NCBI GenBank assembly: GCA_945639195.1
Contig: CALZEE010000007.1
Coordinates: forward strand, 23,210 to 87,209
Length of the DNA stretch: 64,000 nucleotides
Source: an uncultured Ignatzschineria sp.
GTDB taxonomy: Bacteria; Pseudomonadota; Gammaproteobacteria; Cardiobacteriales; Wohlfahrtiimonadaceae
Direction: 5' to 3'
Part shown: positions 1 to 8,004 of the stretch, one piece after another
Layout of the letters: each line of letters begins with the position of its first letter
How positions within the stretch are numbered: position 1 is the stretch's first letter
Made by a program: the position numbers and the translations under genes
The notes under the pieces: model-generated
Told to the model about the DNA's origin: nothing
Databases searched by the model: none
What the model saw: the letters and a program-made list of their open reading frames with translations, nothing else

Positions 1-47
1 GGTAAAAGTTGATATGCGTTACAATATTGCACAAATTTTTTATATGC

Positions 48-76
48 GATCTTTGCTGCGGGATGCTGCAAAGATC
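48..76 (+). promoter_or_regulatory. Leader hairpin upstream of xpt
   Basis: A perfect 9-bp inverted repeat (gatctttgc at 48-56, gcaaagatc at 68-76, 11-nt loop) lies 56 bases before the xpt start. No T-run follows, so it is not an intrinsic terminator. I do not recognise a purine riboswitch core. It may be an operator or a leader RNA fold. Confidence 0.3.
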
Positions 77-132
77 TATGCTTTATATGTTAAATAGAAG
101 ATAGCGCATATGTGCTTATCGAAGGTTATCTT

Positions 133-702
133 ATGAAATTACTCCACGACAGAATTATTCAAGACGGTTTAGCATTCGATGATGGGACTTTGAAGGTTGA
201 TAGCTTTATTAACCATCAGATGGATCCGATCCTCATGAAATCTATTGCGGTTGAATTTGTTCGTCGCTTTGCAAACCTCCCGATCAATAAGATCATTACG
301 ATTGAAGCGAGCGGGATTGCGCCGGCAATTATGCTCGGTTATCTGCTTGAGCTTCCTGTGGTGTTTGTGAAAAAGAAAACCCCAAAAACAATGGAGAAAA
401 TGTTCCTCTCTTCAGTTTACTCATTCACTAAAGATCGTACTTACGATGTTTGTGTGAGCCAAGAGTATCTATCAGAGAAAGATAACGTTCTCTTTATTGA
501 TGACTTCCTTGCAAATGGTAATGCTGCATTGGGCGTTAAATCATTGATTGACCAAGCGGGTGCAAATCTTTGTGGAATGGGCTTTATCATTGAAAAGAGC
601 TTCCAAGAAGGCCGTAAGCGCTTGTTAGATGAAGATATTAATGTACAATCATTGGCAAGAGTTGCATCACTCGCCGATGGGAAAGTAGAGTTTATCGACT
701 AA
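133..702 (+). CDS. xpt: Xanthine phosphoribosyltransferase
   Basis: Purine salvage enzyme that joins xanthine to PRPP to give XMP in the cytoplasm. The protein follows the Bacillus Xpt pattern from end to end: [15 protein letters not shown] near the N terminus, IEASGIAPA, and the PRPP-binding stretch [13 protein letters not shown] place the start at the ATG at 133 (189 aa, the family length) because GAAGG at 121-125 is correctly spaced; a GTG at 112 would add seven residues without its own ribosome site. It is followed by its own terminator, so it is probably monocistronic. A PRT specific for hypoxanthine/guanine is unlikely given the Xpt-type N terminus. Confidence 0.93.
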   Translation: MKLLHDRIIQDGLAFDDGTLKVDSFINHQMDPILMKSIAVEFVRRFANLPINKIITIEASGIAPAIMLGYLLELPVVFVKKKTPKTMEKMFLSSVYSFTKDRTYDVCVSQEYLSEKDNVLFIDDFLANGNAALGVKSLIDQAGANLCGMGFIIEKSFQEGRKRLLDEDINVQSLARVASLADGKVEFID

Positions 703-753
703 TCATTCGATAATCCTCGACAACCCGAGGGCTTGCAACACGACAATATTGAG

Positions 754-798
754 AAAACGGCTTCCGCTTCTATTGTGTTAATAGAGGGAAGCCGTTTT
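754..798 (+). terminator. Terminator of xpt
   Basis: A 12-bp stem, aaaacggcttcc at 754-765 and ggaagccgtttt at 787-798, with a further inner stem and a U-rich 3' side. It sits 51 bases after the xpt stop. Confidence 0.85.
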
Positions 799-857
799 AA
801 ATTAACGCTGATCAAACTTTATTTTAGGATAAAGGATCAGTTATAAGAGGAGCTGAA

Positions 858-2390
858 ATGGATATTTTACTCGTCACGCTGAATGCGCGATACTCTCATG
901 CATCATTAGGGCTTCGTTATCTCAAGGCAAACTTGAATGAGTTAGAAGATCGAGCTGAGATTTTAGAATTTACCATTCAGCAAAATAAAGAGGCGATGCT
1001 TGAAGAGATTCATGCACGTGCGCCTAAAGTAGTCTCTTTTGGGATCTATATTTGGAACTTTTTAGAAACCACCTCTTTAATTAAAGACCTTCGAGCCTTA
1101 ATGCCGGAAGTTATTATTACAATCGGCGGGCCAGAAGTCTCTTATGAATACGAAGGGACGGAAGTCTATTCTCAAATTGATTATTTGATTACCGGCTGGG
1201 GAGATGTGAGTTTTTATCAGCTGATGAAATCCCTGCTTATTGATGAAAAACCTTGGGAAACTAAAGTCATTAAAGGTATTGAGCCGCCGCTTGAAGAGAT
1301 TAAATTACCGTACTATCTCTATACGGAAGAAGATATCAAACATCGAACAATCTATATAGAAGCCTCTCGCGGATGTCCTTTTAAGTGTGAGTTTTGTCTC
1401 TCGAGTTTAGATAAAACAGCATGGCGTTTCCCGCTAGAGCCTTTCTTGGAAGCAATGGATGATCTCTATCAGCGCGGGCTTCGCCAATTTAAGTTTGTGG
1501 ATAGAACCTTTAACCTTAAAAAAGATTTCACGCTCGCAATTTTAGATTTCTTCTTAGATAAACTGGCGCAAAACCCAGAAGAAGCGCTCTTCTTGCACTA
1601 TGAGTTAGTGCCGGATTATCTCTCTGATGAGTTGAAAGCAAAAATTTTAGAATTCCCTGATGGCTCGTTGCAATTTGAGATCGGGATTCAAACGCTCAAT
1701 ACAACCACGCAACATCTTATCTCTCGTAAAACGAATTTAAAGTTAGCTAAAGAGAACATCTCTTGGCTCTCAAAGCACACCGATGTGCATCTACATGTGG
1801 ATTTAATCGTCGGTTTGCCGGATGAAGATTTGCAAAGTTTTGCCGAAGGTTTTGATGAGCTCCTCTCTTGGGAACCGCAAGAAGTACAGGTTGGGATATT
1901 GAAGCGCTTAAAAGGCGTGCCGATTATTCGTCACAGTAATGAGTTTGAATATCGCTTTAGCCAAGAACCCCCTTATTCAATTCTTCAGAATCGAGAGATG
2001 CCTTTTGTTGAAGTGATGGAGATGGAGCGTTTTGCAAAATTCTGGGATTCGGTTGCAAACTCAGGGCGTTTCAAAGAGACATTGCCACTGATTTTGGCAG
2101 ATCAGCCTTTTGCGAACTTTAGAGCATTATCCCAATCGCTCTATCAGAGCTTCGGACGCTCTTACGGTATTGCGCTTGATCGCTTGTTAAAAGCGGTATT
2201 TGTCCATTTAACTGAAGAGCGAAAGATTGAAGAAGATGCCGTGAGAGCACTTATGCGAGAAGATTTCCTTCGTACCGGCATTAAAGGATGGCCTAAATAT
2301 TTAGGCGAGCGACCAGATGAGCGATTATTTGGTCCGCAATCTGATGAAAATCAGGCATTGCCGCAAAGACAGCGTCAGCATCGTGCGTAA
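858..2390 (+). CDS. B12-binding radical SAM protein (DUF4080 type)
   Basis: The 510-aa protein starts with a Rossmann-like cobalamin-binding domain (about residues 1-135; ILLVTLNARYSHASLGLRYL is typical of this group). A radical SAM barrel follows, with Cys173, Cys177 and Cys180 in CPFKCEFC as ligands of the 4Fe-4S cluster. The C-terminal third matches the DUF4080 tail, and the last 20 residues are a polar tail. Relatives are B12-dependent radical SAM enzymes, often methyltransferases, but I cannot name the substrate. AAGAGGAG at 844-852 supports the start. It has its own downstream terminator and no pathway neighbours that would point to a role. Confidence 0.85.
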   Translation: MDILLVTLNARYSHASLGLRYLKANLNELEDRAEILEFTIQQNKEAMLEEIHARAPKVVSFGIYIWNFLETTSLIKDLRALMPEVIITIGGPEVSYEYEGTEVYSQIDYLITGWGDVSFYQLMKSLLIDEKPWETKVIKGIEPPLEEIKLPYYLYTEEDIKHRTIYIEASRGCPFKCEFCLSSLDKTAWRFPLEPFLEAMDDLYQRGLRQFKFVDRTFNLKKDFTLAILDFFLDKLAQNPEEALFLHYELVPDYLSDELKAKILEFPDGSLQFEIGIQTLNTTTQHLISRKTNLKLAKENISWLSKHTDVHLHVDLIVGLPDEDLQSFAEGFDELLSWEPQEVQVGILKRLKGVPIIRHSNEFEYRFSQEPPYSILQNREMPFVEVMEMERFAKFWDSVANSGRFKETLPLILADQPFANFRALSQSLYQSFGRSYGIALDRLLKAVFVHLTEERKIEEDAVRALMREDFLRTGIKGWPKYLGERPDERLFGPQSDENQALPQRQRQHRA

Positions 2391-2443
2391 TAAATGCTGT
2401 AAGATGAAATTCATCGCTTTGTAAAATGGCGTTACTCACAATA

Positions 2444-2455
2444 ATTGCCGGCAAT
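2444..2455. repeat. Palindromic copy of the AWTGCCGG motif
   Basis: attgccggcaat is a perfect 12-bp palindrome in non-coding DNA between the radical SAM stop and its terminator. It contains the motif ATTGCCGG on both strands. See the finding on the recurrent octamer. Confidence 0.6.
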
Positions 2456-2468
2456 CGCGTTTTAAGAG

Positions 2469-2501
2469 AAGCATTCTTTCGAAAGAGAGGATGCTTTTTT
2501 T
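2469..2501 (+). terminator. Terminator of the radical SAM gene
   Basis: aagcat and atgctt arms enclose a self-complementary tctttcgaaaga, with a small bulge on the 3' side and a run of seven T. It lies about 80 bases past the stop at 2390. Confidence 0.75.
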
Positions 2502-3034
2502 GTGGAAAGTAAAAAATATTTCTAATTTTTAAGCGATGAGCTTTTAAATGTCTCGATCAGATAATAAAAAGATCATGGTTAGGCAGAAATTTTCTGAAAA
2601 ATTCGGAGCAAATTACGCGAATTTTATCTTTGGCTAGAAAATATGCAGCGAAAGAGAAGGAAATGGCAGACTTAGCCAGGTCAAACTTCTATTGATTGAT
2701 GAAATGCTGTTTAATTTTTAGGCAATAGAGATTAAATCGTCTTTTAATGGCATCTCTATTTCTCTTTGCAGATATTTTTAAGAGAAATTTTCCTATTTTT
2801 TTTGGAAAATAGGTTAAAACGTTCCAAGTTTTTTTCATTGAGATCGCTGATTTTAAGAAACTCATCGATTTTTTCTATTGCTGGAGAAAAAATCATGAGA
2901 AATATCTCGAAAAACACGATGGGAAGATCATGAAAAAATCTCGCAAGATCGATATTTAAGAAAATAGTGAAAAACTTCAGAGTTTTTGTGTACAAATCGT
3001 ATGCAAATAGATGTTTCATTTAGGAGGATTTTTC

Positions 3035-3209
3035 GTGACTCGTAAAAAAATCGGGAAATTTTGAATTTGTAGTGCCTAAAAAACTTGCATAAAAAGATTG
3101 TTTCGTAAAAAGCGAATTGAATCTCATAAATTTATTGATGAGTTGTTGCGCAAAATGGAAAGTATAACGTGAGGTGGAGGATGCTAGTCTTGAAAATATT
3201 GTGCAATAG
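3035..3209 (+). pseudogene. Frame-broken remnant of a small gene
   Basis: A strong ribosome site (taggagg, 3021-3027) precedes a GTG at 3035. The plus strand then reads MTRKKIGKF, EFVVPKKLA, a stretch containing RIESHKFIDELL, and REVEDASLENIVQ followed by TAG at 3207. Each segment is in a different frame from the one before it. Charged, helix-like composition in every segment and a good ribosome site argue for a once-intact gene of about 57 codons with three frame changes. I do not recognise the family. Sequencing error is a possible alternative, but the neighbouring DNA is broken in the same way. Confidence 0.35.
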
Positions 3210-3343
3210 GTGATCATTTTTAATCTTTTTTAAAAATAGGCTGACATTTTTTCTCAAAAAAGTGGGTGGGCGCACGGAAAAGTTGTAAAAGTTTTGGGCA
3301 TTTTTCAGAAAGCTTTATGAAAATTTTTGAGGTAAAAATAAAA

Positions 3344-3353
3344 AATGCCGGGA
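3344..3353 (+). repeat. Copy of the AATGCCGGGA motif
   Basis: An exact AATGCCGGGA in non-coding AT-rich DNA. It is the extended form of the recurrent octamer described in the findings. Confidence 0.5.
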
Positions 3354-3942
3354 AAAGACTTTTTTGCAAAGATATTTGTGTCGATAAAGTCGTCAAAAAT
3401 GATTTTTTTGAGCGAAGGGAATCTTATTTGAAAAATATTTTGAAGATTTTTATCGTTTTTTTTAGAAATTTTTAGAGCCAGTTTTAAAAATATTCTCCGA
3501 TTTTTATAGAAAACAGCTTAAAAGTTTGGATGGTTTTAAAATTTTTTTTAGAAAATAGTCAGAAATAAATTCATTTTTTCGTTTTCAATCTTCTTTTTTT
3601 GAAAGCTACTAGGACGCTTTTAACGCCAAAATTATTTTTTAAGAAAAAACTAGGGGAGATCAGTAATTTTTGGTGGGGTTGCATAGGGAAAATCTTAGCC
3701 GTTTTTTTGCAGAATTTTAGGATCTGTTTTGCGGAAAAACCGAGAAGATTTTGGCAGAGTTTTTATCGCAATTGAGCGGAAGATTAACGAGGCTATTAGC
3801 GCCCATGAAGAGCGTAAAATTAATGATTAGATGATTGATCCGTTATGATTATTTTGCTTGATAAACGTTCGAGGTGTTTCTGGGTTATCGGCGTTGCTTG
3901 GCGCAAAATAGGGTGGGAGTTTTATACGTCAAAGAGGTCGTC

Positions 3943-3968
3943 AATAGAGATCGTTAATAGAGATCGAA
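3943..3968 (+). repeat. Two tandem 13-bp units
   Basis: The 11-bp core aatagagatcg occurs at 3943-3953 and again at 3956-3966, giving a 13-bp period. No function can be read from it. Confidence 0.6.
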
Positions 3969-3990
3969 AACAGGACTTAATATCGCCCCT

Positions 3991-4243
3991 TATATATAGC
4001 GTATTTTTAACGGAGTTTTGGTGTGATTTTTTGAGGGGGATATATCGCCTGATATATAGGCGGATGTGGGGGAATGTATAAAGTCCTATATACAACCTTC
4101 ATATATAACAGAGTGCCTTAATCAGGAATCGATCGGGGTTTTGACGTTCTCTAAGGGCGATTTTGCCGGCGTTTAACGACATAATTTGAGGGCTTATCGA
4201 TCCCTCTATATCAGCGGGGCTATTGATCTATCTATATAGCCGA
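3991..4243. repeat. Cluster of TATATA-type motifs
   Basis: Seven motifs with a TATATA or TATATC core lie within about 250 bp of otherwise mixed sequence: near 3991, 4041, 4052, 4086, 4101, 4206 and 4233. Four continue into a GC block (TATATAGCG, TATATCGCC, TATATAGGCG, TATATAGCCG). CGCCT/AGGCG at 4046-4050 and 4058-4062 can form a small hairpin around one of them. Spacing is irregular. Confidence 0.45.
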
Positions 4244-4301
4244 AGCTTATTGTATGAACTGAGAAGATATTTTGTCGTAGAATTTTTCTTAAAAGATTCA
4301 T

Positions 4302-4339
4302 AAAAAAGCCCCTGTACTCATGAGAATACAGGGGCTTTT
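4302..4339 (-). terminator. Terminator of lolB-ispE
   Basis: A 13-bp stem, aaaagcccctgta at 4304-4316 and tacaggggctttt at 4327-4339. Read on the minus strand it ends in a T-run and lies about 60 bases after the ispE stop. Confidence 0.85.
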
Positions 4340-4397
4340 GTGTCTTGCTAGAGTGCTGCTGAACCCTTCATGAATCCCGTGTGAAGGATTGATTTAT

Positions 4398-5255
4398 TTA
4401 CAGAATCGATCTGAGTTGAATGGGAGAATTTTCATATAACAGTGATTGGTTTAAGCTTGTAAATGGGCGAAGCTCCCAGCCTTGCTCATCGGCTAATGCC
4501 GAAAGATCCTGATATTGCGCCGGCGTTGGCTTGGGAATAAAAATACAAGATCCTGTACCGGTAATATAAGGCTTGAGCGAAAGCGACTCGAGCGATGCCA
4601 TGATGAGCCTCATCATTGGGTAATGCTGGTAAATTGCGGGGACACAATCATTAATTGCACGTGAATCATCAAAGTACTTATCGGTAAAAAGCCCGCTGTC
4701 TCTTATAAGGTGTTCGCTCTCAAAGATGGCCTTGGTACTGATATGAATGCCGGGATTGATCAGGATAAATTCTGTTTCGGGGACATCAAGCGGAGTGAGT
4801 TGCTCGCCGATGCCTTCCGCCCAAGCGCTTTGACCATAGATGAAAATAGGGACATCTGCGCCTAATTGACTCCCGATCTCAATCAGTGTTTCCTCAGAGA
4901 GATGGAGCTCCCAAAGAACATTTAGAACGACTAAAGTGGTCGCTGCATTTGAGCTTCCACCGCCGATTCCGGCGCCCATCGGGAGGTTTTTGATAAGATC
5001 AATCTCAACCCCTTTTTGGGTGTGCGTATGGGCTTTAAGCGCCATAATTGCGCGATAGATAAGATCTTCTTCAAGTGCGAAATCCACATGCTCATAGTTA
5101 AAGGTGATTTCGTTATCATCGCTGACTTTAAAGCCGATCTCATCATAAAGGTCGGTAAATTGAAAGACAGTTTGCAGATAGTGATAACCATTTGCTTCCC
5201 GTCTAATAACGCGAAGCATACGATTAATCTTTGCGGGGGAAGGGAAGTAGAGCAT
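4398..5255 (-). CDS. ispE: 4-diphosphocytidyl-2-C-methyl-D-erythritol kinase
   Basis: A GHMP-family kinase of the non-mevalonate (MEP) isoprenoid pathway that phosphorylates the 2-hydroxyl of CDP-methylerythritol with ATP. At 285 aa it has the family length. Visible motifs are the N-terminal PSPAKINRMLRV, the ATP-binding loop PMGAGIGGGSSNAA in the middle, and TGTGSCIF near the C terminus. Its start codon overlaps the lolB stop by one base (TAATG), so the two are translationally coupled, as the lolB-ispE pair is in many gammaproteobacteria. No ribosome site is needed beyond the overlap. Confidence 0.95.
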   Translation of the reverse strand: MLYFPSPAKINRMLRVIRREANGYHYLQTVFQFTDLYDEIGFKVSDDNEITFNYEHVDFALEEDLIYRAIMALKAHTHTQKGVEIDLIKNLPMGAGIGGGSSNAATTLVVLNVLWELHLSEETLIEIGSQLGADVPIFIYGQSAWAEGIGEQLTPLDVPETEFILINPGIHISTKAIFESEHLIRDSGLFTDKYFDDSRAINDCVPAIYQHYPMMRLIMASLESLSLKPYITGTGSCIFIPKPTPAQYQDLSALADEQGWELRPFTSLNQSLLYENSPIQLRSIL

Positions 5256-5812
5256 TAGCGAATAATCCAGTTATCAATCAAGAAGCGAAGGCGAATATCA
5301 TTACCGCGCGTAAGGGTCATTTTAAGCGGGAGTTTCATGCTATTTTTTTCAATCCACTCTTCATAGGTGACCGTCCAGCCATCTTCCACAAATGATTTTG
5401 GAAGATCATTCTCGTCACGAATGACTTGTGTATTAGGACGGCTAGTACGACCTTTTATCCATTGCTGGGTGCCGGCAACAGGCCAATCAATACCCGTTAG
5501 CTCTGCAAAGAGACGATCTGGGTTCTTATCCTTAAAGGTCTCTTGGTTAATAACGATACTTGTTTCATTGTCGTCAACTTGGATGTCAACGCGACCTTGT
5601 GCAAAAGGACCTTGAATAATGATATTGACCGCTTCATTCTTCGCTTGTTCAATGGCAAAACTCACTTGTCCACTCTGAGAAGGGTGCTTAATGGCAGTTC
5701 TACCAAAAACTTTAAAACTTTCTGCATCCTCTAAAGCCTCATAAACAGGGACTGTACATGCAGTCAGTGAAAAAAAGATGATACTAAATGGGATAATTTT
5801 TATTCGATTCAT
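5255..5812 (-). CDS. lolB: Outer-membrane lipoprotein LolB
   Basis: The outer-membrane receptor that accepts lipoproteins from LolA and inserts them into the outer membrane. The 185-aa product has a lipoprotein signal peptide with the lipobox LTAC, so the mature N-terminal residue is Cys19. A beta-rich LolB-like domain follows (FGRTAIKH, GWTVTYEEW, RGNDIRLRFLIDNW). Sequence conservation in this family is weak; the call rests on the lipobox, size, fold pattern and the coupled ispE. The pair points away from prs, unlike the usual gammaproteobacterial order. Confidence 0.88.
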   Translation of the reverse strand: MNRIKIIPFSIIFFSLTACTVPVYEALEDAESFKVFGRTAIKHPSQSGQVSFAIEQAKNEAVNIIIQGPFAQGRVDIQVDDNETSIVINQETFKDKNPDRLFAELTGIDWPVAGTQQWIKGRTSRPNTQVIRDENDLPKSFVEDGWTVTYEEWIEKNSMKLPLKMTLTRGNDIRLRFLIDNWIIR

Positions 5813-5954
5813 GGCATTTTCTAAAAAGTTTGTTAGAATTGTTCTCGTTGGTTCACAGCAACGAACTGATCAACACAACGTGATGATCATTCTACACTTT
5901 GAACTAGCTTATAAACAGAAGTCTGGTTGAGCAAAAAGAGCTCAAAAATAAAAC

Positions 5955-5982
5955 TAGACAAACCGTAAAAAATATTTATAAT
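5955..5982 (+). promoter_or_regulatory. Promoter of tRNA-Gln
   Basis: TAGACA at 5955-5960 (five of six matches to the -35 consensus), a 16-base spacer and a perfect TATAAT at 5977-5982. Transcription would start a few bases before the tRNA at 5997. Confidence 0.8.
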
Positions 5983-5996
5983 AGTTGTTCTTCAGA

Positions 5997-6071
5997 TGGG
6001 CTATAGCCAAGCGGTAAGGCAGCGGGTTTTGATCCCGCCATCCCCAGGTTCGAATCCTGGTAGCCCAGCCA
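5997..6071 (+). tRNA. glnT: tRNA-Gln (anticodon TTG)
   Basis: A 75-base cloverleaf close to E. coli tRNA-Gln. The acceptor arms are gggcta and tagccc. The anticodon stem encloses the loop ttttgat, which places TTG at 6029-6031. The T arm is ccaggttcgaatcctgg and a CCA end is encoded at 6069-6071. It reads CAA and CAG glutamine codons. It lies between a perfect -10 box and a terminator, so it forms its own unit upstream of prs. Confidence 0.97.
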
Positions 6072-6078
6072 AATATAG

Positions 6079-6148
6079 AAAGGTATTGCACTGTAATTAA
6101 GTTGATTATGTCAAGAAAAAGATTACAATTAGTTGCAATACCTTTTTT
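6079..6148 (+). terminator. Terminator between tRNA-Gln and prs
   Basis: A 12-bp stem, aaaggtattgca at 6079-6090 paired with tgcaataccttt at 6134-6145, with a second inner stem (tgtaat/attaca) and a T-run. It rules out the long upstream extension of the prs frame. Confidence 0.85.
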
Positions 6149-6196
6149 CTATTGTATTTTTCAAAACTTTACTTTATTGATAGAGGATTCTCTGTA

Positions 6197-7150
6197 ATGA
6201 GCAGCAAAGACCAGATGATGGTGTTTACCGGAAACGCCAATCCAGAGTTAGCTAAGAAGGTGGCACAACATTTAGGACTTGAATTAGGAGGCGCAACAGT
6301 AGGGCGTTTCTCTGATGGAGAAGTAATGATCTCTATCAATGAAAACGTTCGTGGTAAGGACGTATTCTTTATTCAGCCAACTTGTTTCCCAACAAACGAT
6401 AACTTGATGGAGCTCTTAGTTGCTTGTGATGCACTTCGCCGTGCTTCGGCAGGAAGAATCACTGCCGTTATCCCTTATTACGGTTACTCTCGTCAGGATC
6501 GTCGTCCACGTTCAGCGCGTGTGCCGATCTCCGCTAAAGTTGTTGCAAATATGATTACAAGCGTTGGTTGCGACCGCGTTTTAACCATCGATCTTCATGC
6601 TGATCAAATCCAAGGCTTCTTCGAAATCCCTGTAGATAACATCTATGCATCATCTGTGATCCAAAAAGATATTTTGGCACAAGGTGGCGAGGATATTACG
6701 GTTGTTTCTCCTGATGTGGGCGGTGTACTCCGTGCGCGTTCAGTTGCAAAACAAATTCCTGGTGCTGATCTTGTAATCATTGATAAACGTCGCCCGGCAC
6801 CAAACGTGTCAGAAGTGATGAACATCATCGGTGAAGTAGAAGGTCGTCATTGTATTATTGTTGATGATATCGTTGATACAGCAGGTACACTTGCTGCTGC
6901 AGCAAAAGTATTGAAAGCGCGTGGCGCAAAAACAGTAAGAGCATACTGCACGCATCCAATCTTCTCTGGTAAAGCAATTGAGAATATCTCAAATTCAGGT
7001 TTAGATGAGATGATTGTGACTGACACTATTCCTCTTCGTGAAGAAGCGCAAGCGTGTTCAAAAATCCGTGTACTCTCAATTTCTGATATCATTGCTAGCA
7101 CGATCTTAAGAATTCATGAAGAAGAGTCAGTAAGTACGCTTTTCTCATAA
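6197..7150 (+). CDS. prs: Ribose-phosphate pyrophosphokinase (PRPP synthetase)
   Basis: Makes PRPP from ribose 5-phosphate and ATP, feeding purine, pyrimidine, NAD, histidine and tryptophan synthesis, and the substrate of the xpt product upstream. The 317-aa class I enzyme shows the ATP loop [27 protein letters not shown], and the PRPP site [12 protein letters not shown]. The ATG at 6197 is chosen because GAGGA at 6183-6187 precedes it, and because an upstream in-frame ATG at 6152 falls right behind the tRNA terminator. It ends in its own hairpin. Confidence 0.97.
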   Translation: MSSKDQMMVFTGNANPELAKKVAQHLGLELGGATVGRFSDGEVMISINENVRGKDVFFIQPTCFPTNDNLMELLVACDALRRASAGRITAVIPYYGYSRQDRRPRSARVPISAKVVANMITSVGCDRVLTIDLHADQIQGFFEIPVDNIYASSVIQKDILAQGGEDITVVSPDVGGVLRARSVAKQIPGADLVIIDKRRPAPNVSEVMNIIGEVEGRHCIIVDDIVDTAGTLAAAAKVLKARGAKTVRAYCTHPIFSGKAIENISNSGLDEMIVTDTIPLREEAQACSKIRVLSISDIIASTILRIHEEESVSTLFS

Positions 7151-7182
7151 TCAATAAGTAAGCAGTAAACATTAAGAATCTA

Positions 7183-7236
7183 AGCCCATTGAATACAATG
7201 TCTGGAGACAGATAGCGGATTCAATGGGTTCTTGTT
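7183..7236 (+). terminator. Terminator-like hairpin after prs
   Basis: agcccattgaat (7183-7194) pairs with attcaatgggtt (7219-7230) across a 24-base loop. The downstream T-run is short (cttgttatt), so some read-through into yggX is possible. Confidence 0.6.
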
Positions 7237-7261
7237 ATTAATCTAATGTAAGGGAACAGTT

Positions 7262-7528
7262 ATGACACGACAAGTATTTTGTGTAAAGTTACAGAAAGAA
7301 GCAGATGCGATGCCAAGACAGATGTATCCTGGTGAGCTCGGTAAGCAAATTTTTGAAAATGTTTCAAACGAAGCGTGGCAAGAGTGGTTGAGAGCGCAAA
7401 CGATTTTAATCAATGAATATCGTATTAATCCGCTTGATGCTAAATCAAGAGAATTCTTAGAGAAACAGATGCATGATTTCTTCTTTGGTGATGGCGCTGA
7501 TCTTCCGGATGCATTTAAGCCTGAGTAA
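7262..7528 (+). CDS. yggX: Probable Fe(2+)-trafficking / oxidative damage protection protein
   Basis: A small cytoplasmic protein of the YggX family that protects iron-sulfur clusters from oxidation and may deliver iron. The 88-aa product keeps the conserved Cys7 (VFCVKLQ), the core YPGELGK, and the W-EWLRAQTILINEYR helix of the E. coli protein. Length is normal for the family. It is commonly found next to mutY, which is not present here; it stands alone between prs and leuA. Confidence 0.93.
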   Translation: MTRQVFCVKLQKEADAMPRQMYPGELGKQIFENVSNEAWQEWLRAQTILINEYRINPLDAKSREFLEKQMHDFFFGDGADLPDAFKPE

Positions 7529-7612
7529 TAACGACGATTAAATCGTTGAAATTGCCAACTGATCTAAAACAGTAAAGCGACATAAATCAGTGCAATAGCA
7601 TGAAATCTGTAG

Positions 7613-7656
7613 AAAAGACCTTGACCCTTATTAAAAAAAGGGTTAAGGTCTTTTTT
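7613..7656 (+). terminator. Terminator of yggX, overlapping the leucine leader ribosome site
   Basis: aaaagaccttgaccctt (7613-7629) pairs almost completely with aagggttaaggtctttt (7638-7654), followed by T. The right arm contains the AAGG (7645-7648) that serves as ribosome site of the leader peptide starting at 7657. Confidence 0.8.
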
Positions 7657-7707
7657 ATGACTACGAAAAATTACACACTACTACAACTACGACTTATTCT
7701 GCTGTAA
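7657..7707 (+). CDS. leuL: Leucine-operon leader peptide
   Basis: A 16-codon ORF reading MTTKNYTLLQLRLILL, with six leucines among its last nine codons, three of them CTA. AAGG lies at the right distance upstream. It is the expected control peptide of a transcription attenuator ahead of a leucine biosynthesis gene: ribosome stalling on Leu codons when charged tRNA-Leu is scarce would change folding of the downstream RNA. The last Leu codon and stop lie inside the first downstream stem. It is too short for similarity-based annotation; the call rests on codon content, position and RNA folding. Confidence 0.7.
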   Translation: MTTKNYTLLQLRLILL

Positions 7708-7750
7708 CCGCAATGGTTGCAGCCTAAATCTGCTTGTTTTTTAGATTTTT
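7701..7750 (+). promoter_or_regulatory. Candidate leucine attenuator structures
   Basis: Segment 1 gctgtaacc (7701-7709) pairs with segment 2 ggttgcagc (7715-7723) through nine positions with one G-U pair. Segment 2 can instead pair gcag (7719-7722) with ctgc (7730-7733). aaatct (7726-7731) can pair with agattt (7743-7748) followed by T to make a weak terminator. The arrangement is mutually exclusive in the classical way, but the terminator stem is only six A/T-rich pairs. A second T-run near 7811-7819 behind gagt/actc could be the true stop. Confidence 0.5.
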
Positions 7751-8004
7751 GAAGTTCGTGTTTTTGGTGTAATTAAATGAAAGCCCAAGTTCCCCCTTTT
7801 GAGTATCAACTCTTTTTTTATCATGTAGTGCGTTGGCATGCGTTAATGTATAGCTTACGACTATCTATTTTTGCGCCTTGAAAAAGGTCGCACGTTGCGA
7901 TTGCAGCGAAGCTCATTGAGTCATTTATTACAGATATTATTTTGTTGCAGAAATTGTTAAAAATAAACGCATATTAAAGCGCTAAAAGAATAGGAAGAAA
8001 TATC

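Larger units (their letters stand above)
2391..4397. other. Gene-poor AT-rich region with broken coding remnants
   Basis: About 2 kb without a convincing intact gene, clearly more AT-rich and T-run-rich than the flanking sequence. The open frames of 60-90 codons on either strand look like chance products of the composition. On the plus strand several short protein-like stretches are separated by stops and frame changes: 2575-2634 then 2633-2692, 2813-2956, 3035-3209 and 3753-3827. This is what decayed genes look like. From 3970 to 4250 the sequence changes character and carries repeated TATATA-type motifs. A tandem 13-bp repeat (aatagagatcg core) lies at 3943-3968. Confidence 0.5.

Noticed and set aside
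2756..3475. Minus- and plus-strand open frames of 65-87 codons in the AT-rich island
   Set aside because: Composition is Phe/Lys/Ile-rich as expected from T- and A-runs, there is no family pattern, and they conflict with better plus-strand fragments in other frames.
3845..4081. A 78-codon plus-strand frame
   Set aside because: Runs through the tandem repeat and TATATA cluster, has an unusual Trp/Arg content, no ribosome site and no recognisable domain.
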